Below, piece by piece: positions 42,824-49,619 of a stretch of 49,619 nucleotides of DNA. The stretch covers positions 1 to 49,619 of the forward strand of contig NZ_JAKIHL010000023.1 of assembly GCF_021608135.1 (NCBI RefSeq). The letters run 5' to 3'. A program made the position numbers and the translations under genes. Each line of letters opens with the position of its first letter. The first letter of the stretch is position 1. The DNA is from Microaerobacter geothermalis (GTDB lineage: Bacteria > Bacillota > Bacilli > DSM-22679). Under the pieces are notes generated by a model that was not told where the DNA came from, did not search any database, and was given only the letters and a program-made list of their open reading frames with translations.

Positions 42824-42869
42824 GAAATTCCTCTCCTTTACTTATTTTATTTTAGTTTCTTACGTTATT

Positions 42870-42899
42870 ATATTAAATTATTTTGCTTATTTTTGTCAA
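42870..42899 (-). promoter_or_regulatory. Promoter of the doxX pair
   Basis: On the minus strand TTGACA (42894-42899) and TAATAT (42870-42875) are 18 nt apart. ACTTGACAAAAATAAG around the -35 is nearly identical to the wrbA promoter at 43779-43808 (ACTTGACAAAAGTAAG). Confidence 0.65.
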
Positions 42900-42942
42900 G
42901 TATCTTTTTTATATATATTTAATAAAAAAATAATATATTCTT

Positions 42943-42979
42943 AAAAAACCGCCCATTCCTTTTCAAACGGGCGGTTTAA
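42943..42979. terminator. Terminator downstream of wrbA
   Basis: AACCGCCC and GGGCGGTT pair around a 14-nt loop, with a T-run on the minus strand. It ends the wrbA transcript and isolates the doxX genes. Confidence 0.8.
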
Positions 42980-43020
42980 TTCATGACGTTCTTTAAAATT
43001 ACTTTCCTCAAAACATTTCT

Positions 43021-43647
43021 TTACCTTAAAGTCTTCAATGCTTTTGCAATCTTGGCCACTCGGCTTCCCAAGCGTTCGGCCATAATCAAATCTCTTTCCT
43101 CAGGGGAAAGGGTACCGTCAGGACCAGCAACAGTGGATGCTCCATATGGAGATCCTCCAATGGCTTCTCCGGTTAACAGTTCAGGATTTTCACCATAGGG
43201 TAACCCCACAAATACCATACCAAAGTGCATCAACGGCACGAAGGTTGTTAAAATGGTGGATTCTTGTCCGCCATGAATGGAACCCGACCCACAAAATACC
43301 GCCGTAGGTTTTCCTTCTAATGCACCTTTAGCCCATAATCCTCCGGCAGCATCTAAAAACTGCTTCATTTGAGCCGGCATCATACCATACCTGGTAGGAA
43401 CTCCCCAGATTATTCCATCCGCCCAAGTGAGATCCTCCAAAGTTGCATCTGGAACATCCTTTTGGGCTTCCTGGGCTTTTACATAATACTCCTGAGAAGA
43501 CATGGCCTGTTTTACCACATCAAATTCCGGAATCTTCACCAATTTGGCCTCTGCTCCTTCTACTTTCTCTATCCCTTTGACTACCGATTGTGCCATGGTA
43601 TAGATATGCCCATAGGCACTGTAATAAGGAACCAATACTTTTGCCAT
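43021..43647 (-). CDS. wrbA: NAD(P)H:quinone oxidoreductase, WrbA type
   Basis: This 208-residue flavodoxin-fold FMN protein starts AKVLVPYYSAYGHIYTMA and has DGIIWGVPTRYGMMPAQMKQFLD near residue 80, PTAVFCGSGSIHGGQEST and the GGSPYGASTVAGPDG motif. It performs two-electron reduction of quinones, avoiding semiquinone radicals. It is divergent from an HxlR regulator with a conserved N-terminal cysteine, an arrangement like YodB-regulated quinone-defence genes. Confidence 0.94.
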   Translation of the reverse strand: MAKVLVPYYSAYGHIYTMAQSVVKGIEKVEGAEAKLVKIPEFDVVKQAMSSQEYYVKAQEAQKDVPDATLEDLTWADGIIWGVPTRYGMMPAQMKQFLDAAGGLWAKGALEGKPTAVFCGSGSIHGGQESTILTTFVPLMHFGMVFVGLPYGENPELLTGEAIGGSPYGASTVAGPDGTLSPEERDLIMAERLGSRVAKIAKALKTLR

Positions 43648-43778
43648 AATTGAACCACTCCTTTTTCTATGATGTAACTTCCCTTCCAGGATAATTATTT
43701 CCCGAAAGGAAAATGTTGATTATATGCTTATCAATTTATTTTTACTATAATTTATATTATAGCTATATTATATTTAGT

Positions 43779-43808
43779 ATATTATTATTTATAACTTACT
43801 TTTGTCAA
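43779..43808 (-). promoter_or_regulatory. Promoter of wrbA
   Basis: On the minus strand TTGACA (43803-43808) and TAATAT (43779-43784) are 18 nt apart. The sequence ACTTGACAAAAGTAAG repeats the doxX promoter, suggesting a shared operator for the HxlR regulator. AT-rich dyads fill the rest of the intergenic region. Confidence 0.65.
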
Positions 43809-43849
43809 GTGTCTATGTTAAAATAAAAGAAAAAAGCGGGGTGAGAACC

Positions 43850-44158
43850 ATGGACTATACTAGAATGTGCCCAAAGTACGAAGCTGCTATAGATGTATTG
43901 GGTAAAAAGTGGACAGGATTAATCATTCGTGTCCTTCTTGGTGGCCCAAAACGATTTAAGGAGATAAAAGAGCAGATCCCAGAAATGAGCGACCGGATGC
44001 TTACCGAAAGAATGAAAGAGCTGGAAGAAGTCGGTGTCGTTGAAAGAAAAGTATACCCAGAAACCCCAGTGCGGATTGAATATCATCTAACCGTGAAAGG
44101 TCAAGACCTGGAAGAAGTGATTCAGTCCATTCAAAATTGGGGAGAAAAATGGATGTAA
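43850..44158 (+). CDS. HxlR-family regulator, redox-sensing type
   Basis: This 102-residue winged-helix protein begins MDYTRMCPKYEAAIDVLGKKW. The N-terminal Cys-Pro is the conserved redox cysteine of YodB/HypR/CatR-type HxlR regulators, which lose DNA binding after reaction with quinones, diamide or hypochlorite. The helix-turn-helix follows (FKEIKEQIPEMSDRMLTERMKELEEVGVV). ATG at 43850 is chosen over 43802, since the upstream segment overlaps the divergent promoter and lacks a site. It is likely to control wrbA and the doxX genes. Confidence 0.9.
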   Translation: MDYTRMCPKYEAAIDVLGKKWTGLIIRVLLGGPKRFKEIKEQIPEMSDRMLTERMKELEEVGVVERKVYPETPVRIEYHLTVKGQDLEEVIQSIQNWGEKWM

Positions 44159-44168
44159 GGAGAAAACC

Positions 44169-44771
44169 ATGTATATAAAAGAGAGCGAATTAAGGGGTTT
44201 GGAAAAAAAATACGGGACTCCTGCGGTCATTCATTGTGAATTTCATATTTCTTCTGAGGAAATGGATATGGTACATTCCTCAAGTATGAAAAAACATGGG
44301 AGATCCCATGACTTTACTGTTTTTATCTTCAATTTCCGGGGAAATCTGGCCATGATCCAAAAACCTTCCTACCCCCCAGATGCATACCGACCGCCAAGCG
44401 GAGGAATAAACCTAAACGAAGATCTTGAAAAAGGAATTCTTAGAGAAGTGAAAGAAGAAACAGGGTTGTCTATTTCTTTAGAGTATTATCTTGCGAAAGT
44501 ATTATGCGAATTGGTATGTGATGAAAGAACGATAAATTGGACCACCCATGTTTTTACTGCCATTGGTGATGGGGTGATTCAACCCATAGATACCCATGAA
44601 ATCTCCGGTGCCAAATGGGGGTCCCTTGATGAACTGAATGGTCCAATTCGAAAGCTTTTACTGAAGACCGGAAGGGGCTTATTCCGATACAGGGTATTTC
44701 TACATGATCAGGCTTCCAGATTGTTAAAAGAAAGACGGATTATTCGAAATCTGTCAGGAGAATTTAAATAG
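44169..44771 (+). CDS. Nudix hydrolase
   Basis: This 200-residue protein carries a complete Nudix box, GGINLNEDLEKGILREVKEETGL, near residue 76-98 (G-x5-E-x7-REVxEExGL). It hydrolyses a nucleoside diphosphate linked to another group, but the substrate is unknown. The N-terminal 50 residues and the basic C-terminal helix are outside the core. It starts 10 bp after the HxlR stop with its own AAGGAG site, so the two are co-transcribed. Confidence 0.88.
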   Translation: MYIKESELRGLEKKYGTPAVIHCEFHISSEEMDMVHSSSMKKHGRSHDFTVFIFNFRGNLAMIQKPSYPPDAYRPPSGGINLNEDLEKGILREVKEETGLSISLEYYLAKVLCELVCDERTINWTTHVFTAIGDGVIQPIDTHEISGAKWGSLDELNGPIRKLLLKTGRGLFRYRVFLHDQASRLLKERRIIRNLSGEFK

Positions 44772-44802
44772 GGGTTGCTCATATGAATGAGCAGCCCCTT
44801 TT
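44771..44802 (+). terminator. Terminator of the hxlR-nudix operon
   Basis: GGGGTTGCTCAT and ATGAGCAGCCCC pair (one mismatch) and are followed by TTTT. It starts at the last base of the Nudix stop codon. Confidence 0.85.
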
Positions 44803-44858
44803 CCGCATCATTATGTTTTTATCCAGTGGCTAACCACCACTAAGACTCCCACTTCCAC

Positions 44859-46277
44859 TTATAGATCGTAGTAGAGTTCATATTCCTTCGGATGAGTCGT
44901 TTGAACCACCGCTTTGATATCACTACGCTTCAAATCAATCCAAGTCTTGATGAAATCTTTGGTGAATACTCCACCCTGAAGCAGGAACTCATGATTGGCT
45001 TCCAATGCATCAAGGGCTTCATCCAGCGACCCAGGAACACTGCGAATTTCCTGTTTTTCTGTGTCAGACAATTCATAAATGTTTTTATCGATTGGTCCAA
45101 ATCCATTTTCCCTGGGATCAATTTTGTTTTTAATTCCATCTAAGCCAGCTAACAGCATCGCAGCAAAAGCAAGATACGGATTGGCTGTAGAGTCAGGGGT
45201 TCTGAATTCAATCCGGCTGGCCTTTGGTGTAACAGCCGCCAATGGAACCCGTACCGCAGCGGAACGGTTCCCTTTAGAAAATACCAGATTCACCGGAGCT
45301 TCAAAACCAGGAACCAAGCGCTTAAAAGAGTTGGTGCTTGGATTGGTCAGAGCGATCAAAGCTGGTGCATGTTTCAATATCCCACCGATATAATACAAGG
45401 CTGTATCGCTTAAATTTGCGTATTTGCCCTTTTCATAGAATAACGGAGTATCTCCATTAAATAAAGACTGATGGACATGCATTCCATTTCCGTTATCTCC
45501 AACAATGGGCTTTGGCATAAAGGTTGCGGTTTTTCCATATTTTTTAGCCACATTTCTGACCACATACTTGAATAACAAGAGATGATCCGCCGTTTTGGTT
45601 AATGTATCAAAACGGAAATTGATTTCCCCTTGTCCAGCGGTAGCCACTTCATGATGATGCCTTTCTACACGAAGTCCGCAGGCTTGTAAAAGATCACACA
45701 TTTCGTTTCTGATGTCCATTTGGGTGTCAGTCGGTGCAACAGGGAAATATCCTGCTTTATTTCTGATTTTATATCCCAGGTTGGACCCTTCTTCACCCGT
45801 ATTCCAAACGGCTTCTTCAGAATTAATAAAATAGAAGGAACCTTTTTGGCTTGAATCATATCTAACGGAATCAAAGATAAAAAATTCAGATTCAGGACCA
45901 AAAAATGCACGGGTCGCAATTCCGGTTTCTTGCAAATAAGCCTCTGCCTTTTTTGCAATGCTTCTGGGATCTCTCTCGTAAGAATTTCCTTCCGGATCGT
46001 AAATATCACAAAGAATATTTAATGTAGGAACAGCCGTAAAGGGATCCACGAAAGCAGAAGCGGGATCTGGCATCATCACCATGTCCGATTCTTCAATCCC
46101 CCTGAATCCGGTGATACTGGACCCATCAAATGCAACCCCCACTTCAAAAGTTCCTTCATCTACTTCCGGAGCAGGAACGGTCACATGATGCTGCCTGCCC
46201 GGAACATCCACAATGCGAAAATCCACATACTTGATGTTTTTTTCTTTGATCAATTGAAGTACTGCTTTTACATCCAT
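44859..46277 (-). CDS. glnA: Glutamine synthetase type I, beta-like
   Basis: This 472-residue GSI forms glutamine from glutamate and ammonia with ATP. Signatures are FDGSSITGF near residue 50, PFTAVPTLNILCD, KPIVGDNGNGMHVHQSLF, GGILKHAPALIALTNPSTNSFKRL and a complete C-terminus. Typical Bacillus GlnA is about 444 residues (GSI-alpha). This protein has the roughly 25-residue insertion (EEAVWNTGEEGSNLG region) and the NIYELS segment that aligns with the adenylylated tyrosine region of GSI-beta (NLYDLP in E. coli). A GlnR/TnrA box lies upstream, so nitrogen control is of the Bacillus type. No adenylyltransferase is seen. Confidence 0.95.
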   Translation of the reverse strand: MDVKAVLQLIKEKNIKYVDFRIVDVPGRQHHVTVPAPEVDEGTFEVGVAFDGSSITGFRGIEESDMVMMPDPASAFVDPFTAVPTLNILCDIYDPEGNSYERDPRSIAKKAEAYLQETGIATRAFFGPESEFFIFDSVRYDSSQKGSFYFINSEEAVWNTGEEGSNLGYKIRNKAGYFPVAPTDTQMDIRNEMCDLLQACGLRVERHHHEVATAGQGEINFRFDTLTKTADHLLLFKYVVRNVAKKYGKTATFMPKPIVGDNGNGMHVHQSLFNGDTPLFYEKGKYANLSDTALYYIGGILKHAPALIALTNPSTNSFKRLVPGFEAPVNLVFSKGNRSAAVRVPLAAVTPKASRIEFRTPDSTANPYLAFAAMLLAGLDGIKNKIDPRENGFGPIDKNIYELSDTEKQEIRSVPGSLDEALDALEANHEFLLQGGVFTKDFIKTWIDLKRSDIKAVVQTTHPKEYELYYDL

Positions 46278-46320
46278 TTAAATTCCTCTCCCCTATGTTA
46301 AATTTCTCAAGATTGGTTTC

Positions 46321-46349
46321 ATTATAGCAACAAACCTCACATTAGTAAA
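46321..46349 (-). promoter_or_regulatory. Promoter of glnA
   Basis: On the minus strand TATAAT (46321-46326) is a perfect -10 box and TTTACT (46344-46349) a weak -35 at 17-nt spacing. The GlnR/TnrA box lies 19 bp further upstream. Confidence 0.6.
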
Positions 46350-46368
46350 TATATATTATCACTGTTTA

Positions 46369-46385
46369 TGTTAGTTTTTATTACA
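46369..46385. promoter_or_regulatory. GlnR/TnrA box
   Basis: TGTTAGTTTTTATTACA is an exact match to the consensus TGTNA-N7-TNACA of the Bacillus nitrogen regulators GlnR and TnrA. It lies upstream of the glnA promoter. Confidence 0.8.
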
Positions 46386-46522
46386 CATATTTTAGGAAAG
46401 AGCATTTTGTCTTTTAAAAGGTTTTGAGTGATAATGATATAGGGTAATATACATCCTGTATCAAAGATATGACCAGGGATACAGGTATCACAATAAGGTA
46501 TTCACAGAGGAGGTAATTACAT

Positions 46523-47443
46523 ATGAAGTATCGCAGACTGGGAAAGACCGAACTCAAGGTGTCGGTCGTTGGAATCGGAACCTGGCAGTTTGGTGGAGAG
46601 TGGGGTAAGACCTTCACTCAAGAAGAGGTTGATCAAATCTTGGCCAAAGGAAAAGAATTAGGAATTAACTTCATTGATACAGCGGAGTGCTACGGAGACC
46701 ATCTTTCTGAGGAATTTATTGGAAAATCTATTCAGGCCAACCGGCAAGATTGGATTGTTGCCACCAAATTTGGACATCAGTTTCATGGACATTTAAATCG
46801 GACCAACCATTGGTCCCCTGAGGAGGTGATCCGTCAGCTTGAAGATTCCCTAAGAGCCCTTCGTACCGATTACATTGATCTCTACCAATTTCACTCAGGG
46901 GCTGATGAATATTTTGATCAAGATGATCTTTGGACCGCACTGGACAAACAAGTTCAAGCGGGAAAAATACGGTATTTGGGGATATCTATCGGCAAAAACG
47001 ATAACATTCACCAAACGGAATCCGCTACTCAAGTAAATGCGAAAGTCATTCAAGTGGTCTATAATCGATTGGATCGGACACCGGAAGAGAAGGTATTTCC
47101 CTCCTGTCAGCAGCAGGATCTTGGTGTACTGGCCCGTGTACCTCTGGCCAGCGGTTTTCTAAGTGGAAAATATAAACCAGGATCTCTTTTTGAAGGAAAT
47201 GATGTTCGCAGTAGACTTGAACGGGAAGAAATCTATAATAAGTTGCAGCAAGTGGAAGAAATTGGAAACAAAGAGGTTCCTGAAGGGGTGGATATGGCTC
47301 AATGGGCTTTGGCCTGGTGCCTGCAGCATCCTGCTGTCACTTGTGTCATACCAGGGGCAAAGAACGTAGAGCAAGTAGAAGCCAATGCGAAAGCCGCCGA
47401 TTTGGATATGGCCCGCGATGACCATCCTCAGGCTTGGAAGTAA
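46523..47443 (+). CDS. Aldo/keto reductase
   Basis: This 306-residue NADPH-dependent TIM-barrel reductase has catalytic residues in FIDTAECYGDH (Asp and Tyr), VATKFGHQF (Lys) and DLYQFHSGAD (His). It starts YRRLGKTELKVSVVGIGTWQFGG, typical of the AKR11/AKR13-like group. An AGGAGG site precedes the ATG. Substrate is unknown; many relatives reduce aldehydes or methylglyoxal. It has its own upstream region and is not part of glnA control because it is divergent. Confidence 0.93.
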   Translation: MKYRRLGKTELKVSVVGIGTWQFGGEWGKTFTQEEVDQILAKGKELGINFIDTAECYGDHLSEEFIGKSIQANRQDWIVATKFGHQFHGHLNRTNHWSPEEVIRQLEDSLRALRTDYIDLYQFHSGADEYFDQDDLWTALDKQVQAGKIRYLGISIGKNDNIHQTESATQVNAKVIQVVYNRLDRTPEEKVFPSCQQQDLGVLARVPLASGFLSGKYKPGSLFEGNDVRSRLEREEIYNKLQQVEEIGNKEVPEGVDMAQWALAWCLQHPAVTCVIPGAKNVEQVEANAKAADLDMARDDHPQAWK

Positions 47444-47461
47444 ACTGACAAGCTATGATTT

Positions 47462-48168
47462 GTTATCAATTGCCAGATTTGATACCGTTTGTTCATAACC
47501 GTTCCGTCCCAATTTGTAGCACCGATTCCCAGCGTCCAACCTGTTTTTGGTGCCGCCTTTACCTCTTTGTTTGATCCTGCTGTTATGTTTTCTGGCAAAA
47601 TGTTGATTGCGATCTTTACATTCCTGTTTGTTGTATTCTTTGATACAACGGGTACCTTGTTGGCTGTAGCCAGCCAGGCGGGATTGATGAAGGATAACAA
47701 ACTGCCGAGGGCTGGCCGGGCGCTAGCAGCAGATGCGATGGCAACGGCGGCCGGTTCCATCTTTGGAACTTCTACCACTACCTCTTACATTGAATCATCG
47801 GCAGGGGTAGCGGCAGGTGGCCGAACAGGGTTTACCGCAGTGGTAACGGCAGGATTCTTTGCTTTGGCGCTCTTCTTCTCTCCTTTATTGGCAGTGGTCA
47901 CTCCGGCTGTTACTTCACCAGCCTTGATCCTGGTGGGGGTTCTGATGGCTTCCAATTTATTGCCGGGTGGCTTGGGATAAGTTAGAAGAGGCCATTCCGG
48001 CATTCTTTACGGTTTTGTCTTACCTTCAGTATCGCAACGGGAATCGCCTTAGGATTCATCCTCTACCCGATCACCAAGCTGGTCAAAGGAGAAGGCAAAC
48101 AGGTTCACCCCATTATGTACGTCCTGTTCATCGTCTTCCTGATCTACTTCATCTGGCTGCGCGAGTAG
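47462..48168 (+). pseudogene. Decayed NCS2-family purine permease (PbuG/PbuO-like)
   Basis: Only the C-terminal part (about 230 residues) of an NCS2 permease can be read, over three frames. Frame one covers VAPIPSVQPVFGAAF, DTTGTLLAVASQAGL, LAADAMATAAGSIFGTSTTTSYIESSAGVAAGGRTG and PALILVGVLMASN. Near 47965 it shifts by one base to VAWDKLEEAIPAFFTVL. Near 48017 it shifts again to LTFSIATGIALGFILYPITKLVKGEG and PIMYVLFIVFLIYFIWLRE, ending at TAG 48166-48168. The first half of the gene and its start are missing. It should not make a working transporter. Confidence 0.85.
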
Positions 48169-48225
48169 GATTGTAGCGATTGAGATCGAACACGAAATAA
48201 GGATAGAATCCGGATGGAAACTATG

Positions 48226-48286
48226 AAAAAAGGAGTCAGGGGAGATCATCTCTAAGTAAGATGGTCTATCCCTGGCTCCTTTTTTG
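48226..48286. terminator. Long bidirectional terminator
   Basis: GGAGTCAGGG (48232-48241) pairs with CCCTGGCTCC (48270-48279), and an inner GATCATC pairs with GATGGTC. A and T runs flank it. It separates the permease remnant from the AbiEii-type gene. Confidence 0.8.
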
Positions 48287-48372
48287 AAATACTCCGTTTC
48301 AAAATCGGAAGTGCTCGCAAACCGCTCGCAACTCGCGAATTCGAGCCCGCAAGAACGGGTGGAATCATCCGT

Positions 48373-48500
48373 GCGCTCAATTATCGCTCAATTCCGCCCT
48401 TTTCGCGCTCGATCCGACCGTTTTTGCGCTCAATACTACTAAATTTGCGTTCAATCCCACCAGATTTGTGCTCGAAAGATGTTTTTGCGCCCGAATCTGC
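48373..48500. repeat. Degenerate 21-bp tandem repeat
   Basis: The motif GCGCTCAAT-(C/A)C-ACCAGATTT-like recurs with starts at about 48384, 48405, 48426, 48447 and 48468, a strict 21-bp step, plus flanking partial units at 48373 and 48487. On the minus strand the unit is three in-frame heptapeptide-like codons reading ERK-xG-xI, but stops break the frame. It directly abuts the 3' end of the AbiEii-type gene. Confidence 0.8.
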
Positions 48501-48503
48501 TCC

Positions 48504-49139
48504 TTATAGGTTATTGAACAATTCTTTTTGTTCTTTTAGGAAAAAATCTATTATCTCATTCCAGTAAACAGATGAATACATGGCAGGCATTGGTTCTCGC
48601 TCTGCATCATCGAAATAGACCAAGCTTTTGATCATATGATAGAAATTAATATTGGCCTGTGGAAATTTTTGTGGTAACAATTTCAATAGGGAGAGAAGAG
48701 AAATTCCCTGTTGGCAGATCATATATAAGTCGATGAAATCTTTTCTTGCTCCTCTATGACTAACCGCAGCTATTTTCATGATGCCTATATCAACAGGGGA
48801 GGCTAACTTTAAACTTGGTACATCTGTGACATCAATTAAGGGTTTTACCAAAGGATTGGGATAATGCAACCAGGTGACCTGAATATTATTGACGATACCA
48901 TGATAGGTTCCCCTTTTGGCTTCGGTAGTTAGAAAAGATCCAATCTTTGATAACTTTTTTTCGATTATTTCTGTAGAAAAGAGAGTGGGTGAAAACCAAT
49001 CAAAATCCACTGATTCCCTGTGGCCAAATTGTAGAGCGAGAGCTGTACCGCCAGCCAGATAGCTTCCCGGAACCGGAGGATTTTCGGACAATTGTTTTAA
49101 AAGATTTTTCCGGGCATCATCGAGTATGTGCCAAAACAA
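48504..49139 (-). CDS. AbiEii-type nucleotidyltransferase (toxin-like)
   Basis: This 211-residue protein carries YLAGGTALALQFGHRESVDFDWF near residue 30, the G-G...G-HR-S-x-D-x-D nucleotidyltransferase motif of the AbiEii/AbiGii (DUF1814) family. Later features are KRGTYHGI, MKIAAVSHRGARKDFIDLYMIC and a basic C-terminal helix. Such proteins act as toxins in abortive-infection systems by modifying tRNA, nucleotides or targets. It overlaps the preceding gene by about 43 bp, indicating one unit. Not all family members are toxins. Confidence 0.82.
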   Translation of the reverse strand: MFWHILDDARKNLLKQLSENPPVPGSYLAGGTALALQFGHRESVDFDWFSPTLFSTEIIEKKLSKIGSFLTTEAKRGTYHGIVNNIQVTWLHYPNPLVKPLIDVTDVPSLKLASPVDIGIMKIAAVSHRGARKDFIDLYMICQQGISLLSLLKLLPQKFPQANINFYHMIKSLVYFDDAEREPMPAMYSSVYWNEIIDFFLKEQKELFNNL

Positions 49140-49399
49140 CGCATTTCCCCCTCCTTTAGATTAAAAAAATATTGCCAGTATCTAGCTGTTTTCAATGACA
49201 GCCCCCGGCTTATACATACTGCCTCTTTTATTTCATCTTCCGTATATGTTTCAAATACCCAACGCAGTGTTCGCTGATCCCCTTCATTTAACAGTCGTTC
49301 AATAATAAAAATTTGATGTTGGCGTAGGTCCAGTTCTGTTATATCTACATCCCAGAAAAAAGATTTGAATTCATTTGGTATGGTCTGATTTGATGCCAT
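49097..49399 (-). CDS. DUF6922-like partner of the AbiEii-type protein (antitoxin candidate)
   Basis: This 100-residue protein contains IPNEFKSFFWDVDITELDLRQHQIFIIERLL and RTLRWVFETYTEDEIKEAVCISRGLSLKTARYW, the pattern of small DUF6922 proteins that accompany AbiEii-type toxins; I recall the pairing from family knowledge. The start at 49399 has AAAGGATGG upstream; the longer frame to 49456 is less likely. Its 3' end overlaps the AbiEii-type start, so the two are translationally coupled. It probably blocks the toxin, but this is inferred. Confidence 0.7.
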   Translation of the reverse strand: MASNQTIPNEFKSFFWDVDITELDLRQHQIFIIERLLNEGDQRTLRWVFETYTEDEIKEAVCISRGLSLKTARYWQYFFNLKEGEMRCFGTYSMMPGKIF

Positions 49400-49530
49400 T
49401 TTGACACCATCCTTTTCTGAAAAAAATATCCCTTGAACGTTAATTTTATTATACACTATTAATGGAATAAAAAGACATCTTGCGGAAGGTTAGTTTGAGT
49501 CAAGTATTTGTGGGAGAAATTTTCCTCCCA

Positions 49531-49617
49531 TTATTTTGTAAGCGCATTCAATGCTTTAGGGTGCTCCTTGTTCGAGTCATTTATCTTTTTTAAAAACCTT
49601 TCAACGCCTTTAAAGCT
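49531..49617 (-). CDS. 3' end of an unidentified gene (cut by window edge)
   Basis: On the minus strand an open frame from the window edge ends in FLKKINDSNKEHPKALNALTK and a TAA at 49531-49533. The last 28 codons are rich in Lys, Asn and Glu. No family can be recognised from this fragment. It could also be chance, as only 87 bp are seen. Confidence 0.4.
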   Translation of the reverse strand, partial: SFKGVERFLKKINDSNKEHPKALNALTK

Positions 49618-49619
49618 TG

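Noticed and set aside
48373-48500. 21-bp tandem repeat read as a CRISPR array.
   Set aside because: Units are contiguous, degenerate and lack spacers.
1-49619. tRNA, rRNA, T-box leaders and CRISPR arrays.
   Set aside because: No cloverleaf, T-box core sequence or regularly spaced identical repeats with unique spacers was seen on either strand.

Overview
The window looks like chromosomal DNA of a low-GC, Gram-positive, Bacillales-type bacterium. This rests on purine-rich ribosome binding sites with many GTG/TTG starts, S-box (SAM) and TPP riboswitches, Bacillus-style gene sets (metI-metC, MetH with a YitJ-type fusion, CysP-type sulfate permease, CymR/S-box style sulfur genes), a FadR(Bs)-type palindrome, a GlnR/TnrA box and a YodB/HypR-like HxlR regulator. 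I cannot assign a species. Most genes are on the minus strand, so operons below are described in their own transcription direction.

Left edge (1-6.2 kb): a transposase-like C-terminal remnant and a structured repeat, then a PrpR-like sigma-54 activator and a 2,4-dienoyl-CoA reductase/old-yellow-enzyme flavoprotein preceded by a perfect FadR-type operator, then a pair of short chromate-transporter (CHR) proteins.

Sulfur/methionine block (6.2-23.5 kb): this is the main theme. One S-box drives metI-metC-metH-yitJ type genes (cystathionine synthase/lyase, methionine synthase, homocysteine methyltransferase/MTHFR). Upstream lie sat-cysC-dcyD (sulfate activation and a D-cysteine desulfhydrase-like enzyme). 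A second S-box controls a ferredoxin-type sulfite reductase, a small DUF3906-like protein, a CysP-type sulfate permease and CysH. Two close cysK paralogues with near-identical promoter architecture sit in tandem. Together the block takes sulfate to sulfide, cysteine and methionine.

Central region (23.6-33.6 kb): an IclR regulator divergent from aconitase, with two 17-bp GTTTCA-N5-TGAAAC operators between them; an EamA exporter, an unknown membrane protein, thiamine pyrophosphokinase, an FmdB zinc ribbon, and a TPP-riboswitch operon for thiamine-precursor uptake (MTH1187-type protein, ThiX, ThiY, ThiZ).

Sugar locus (33.6-41.0 kb): LacI regulator with three matching operators, an ABC sugar importer (no ATPase), a cytoplasmic GH15-like glycosidase and a PfkB kinase, suggesting import, hydrolysis and phosphorylation of an unknown oligosaccharide.

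Right region (41-49.6 kb): pirin, two DoxX proteins, WrbA, a redox-type HxlR regulator and a Nudix hydrolase form a likely quinone/electrophile-stress group with a shared promoter motif. Then come a GSI-beta-like glutamine synthetase, an aldo/keto reductase, a decayed NCS2 purine permease, a 21-bp tandem repeat, an AbiEii-type nucleotidyltransferase with its overlapping DUF6922-like partner, and the 3' end of another gene.

The most unusual signal is a ~215-240 bp intergenic repeat (226-440, 17073-17313, core only at 24459-24548 inverted) that folds into nested stems with compensatory changes between copies. It is a candidate undescribed structured RNA or miniature mobile element.
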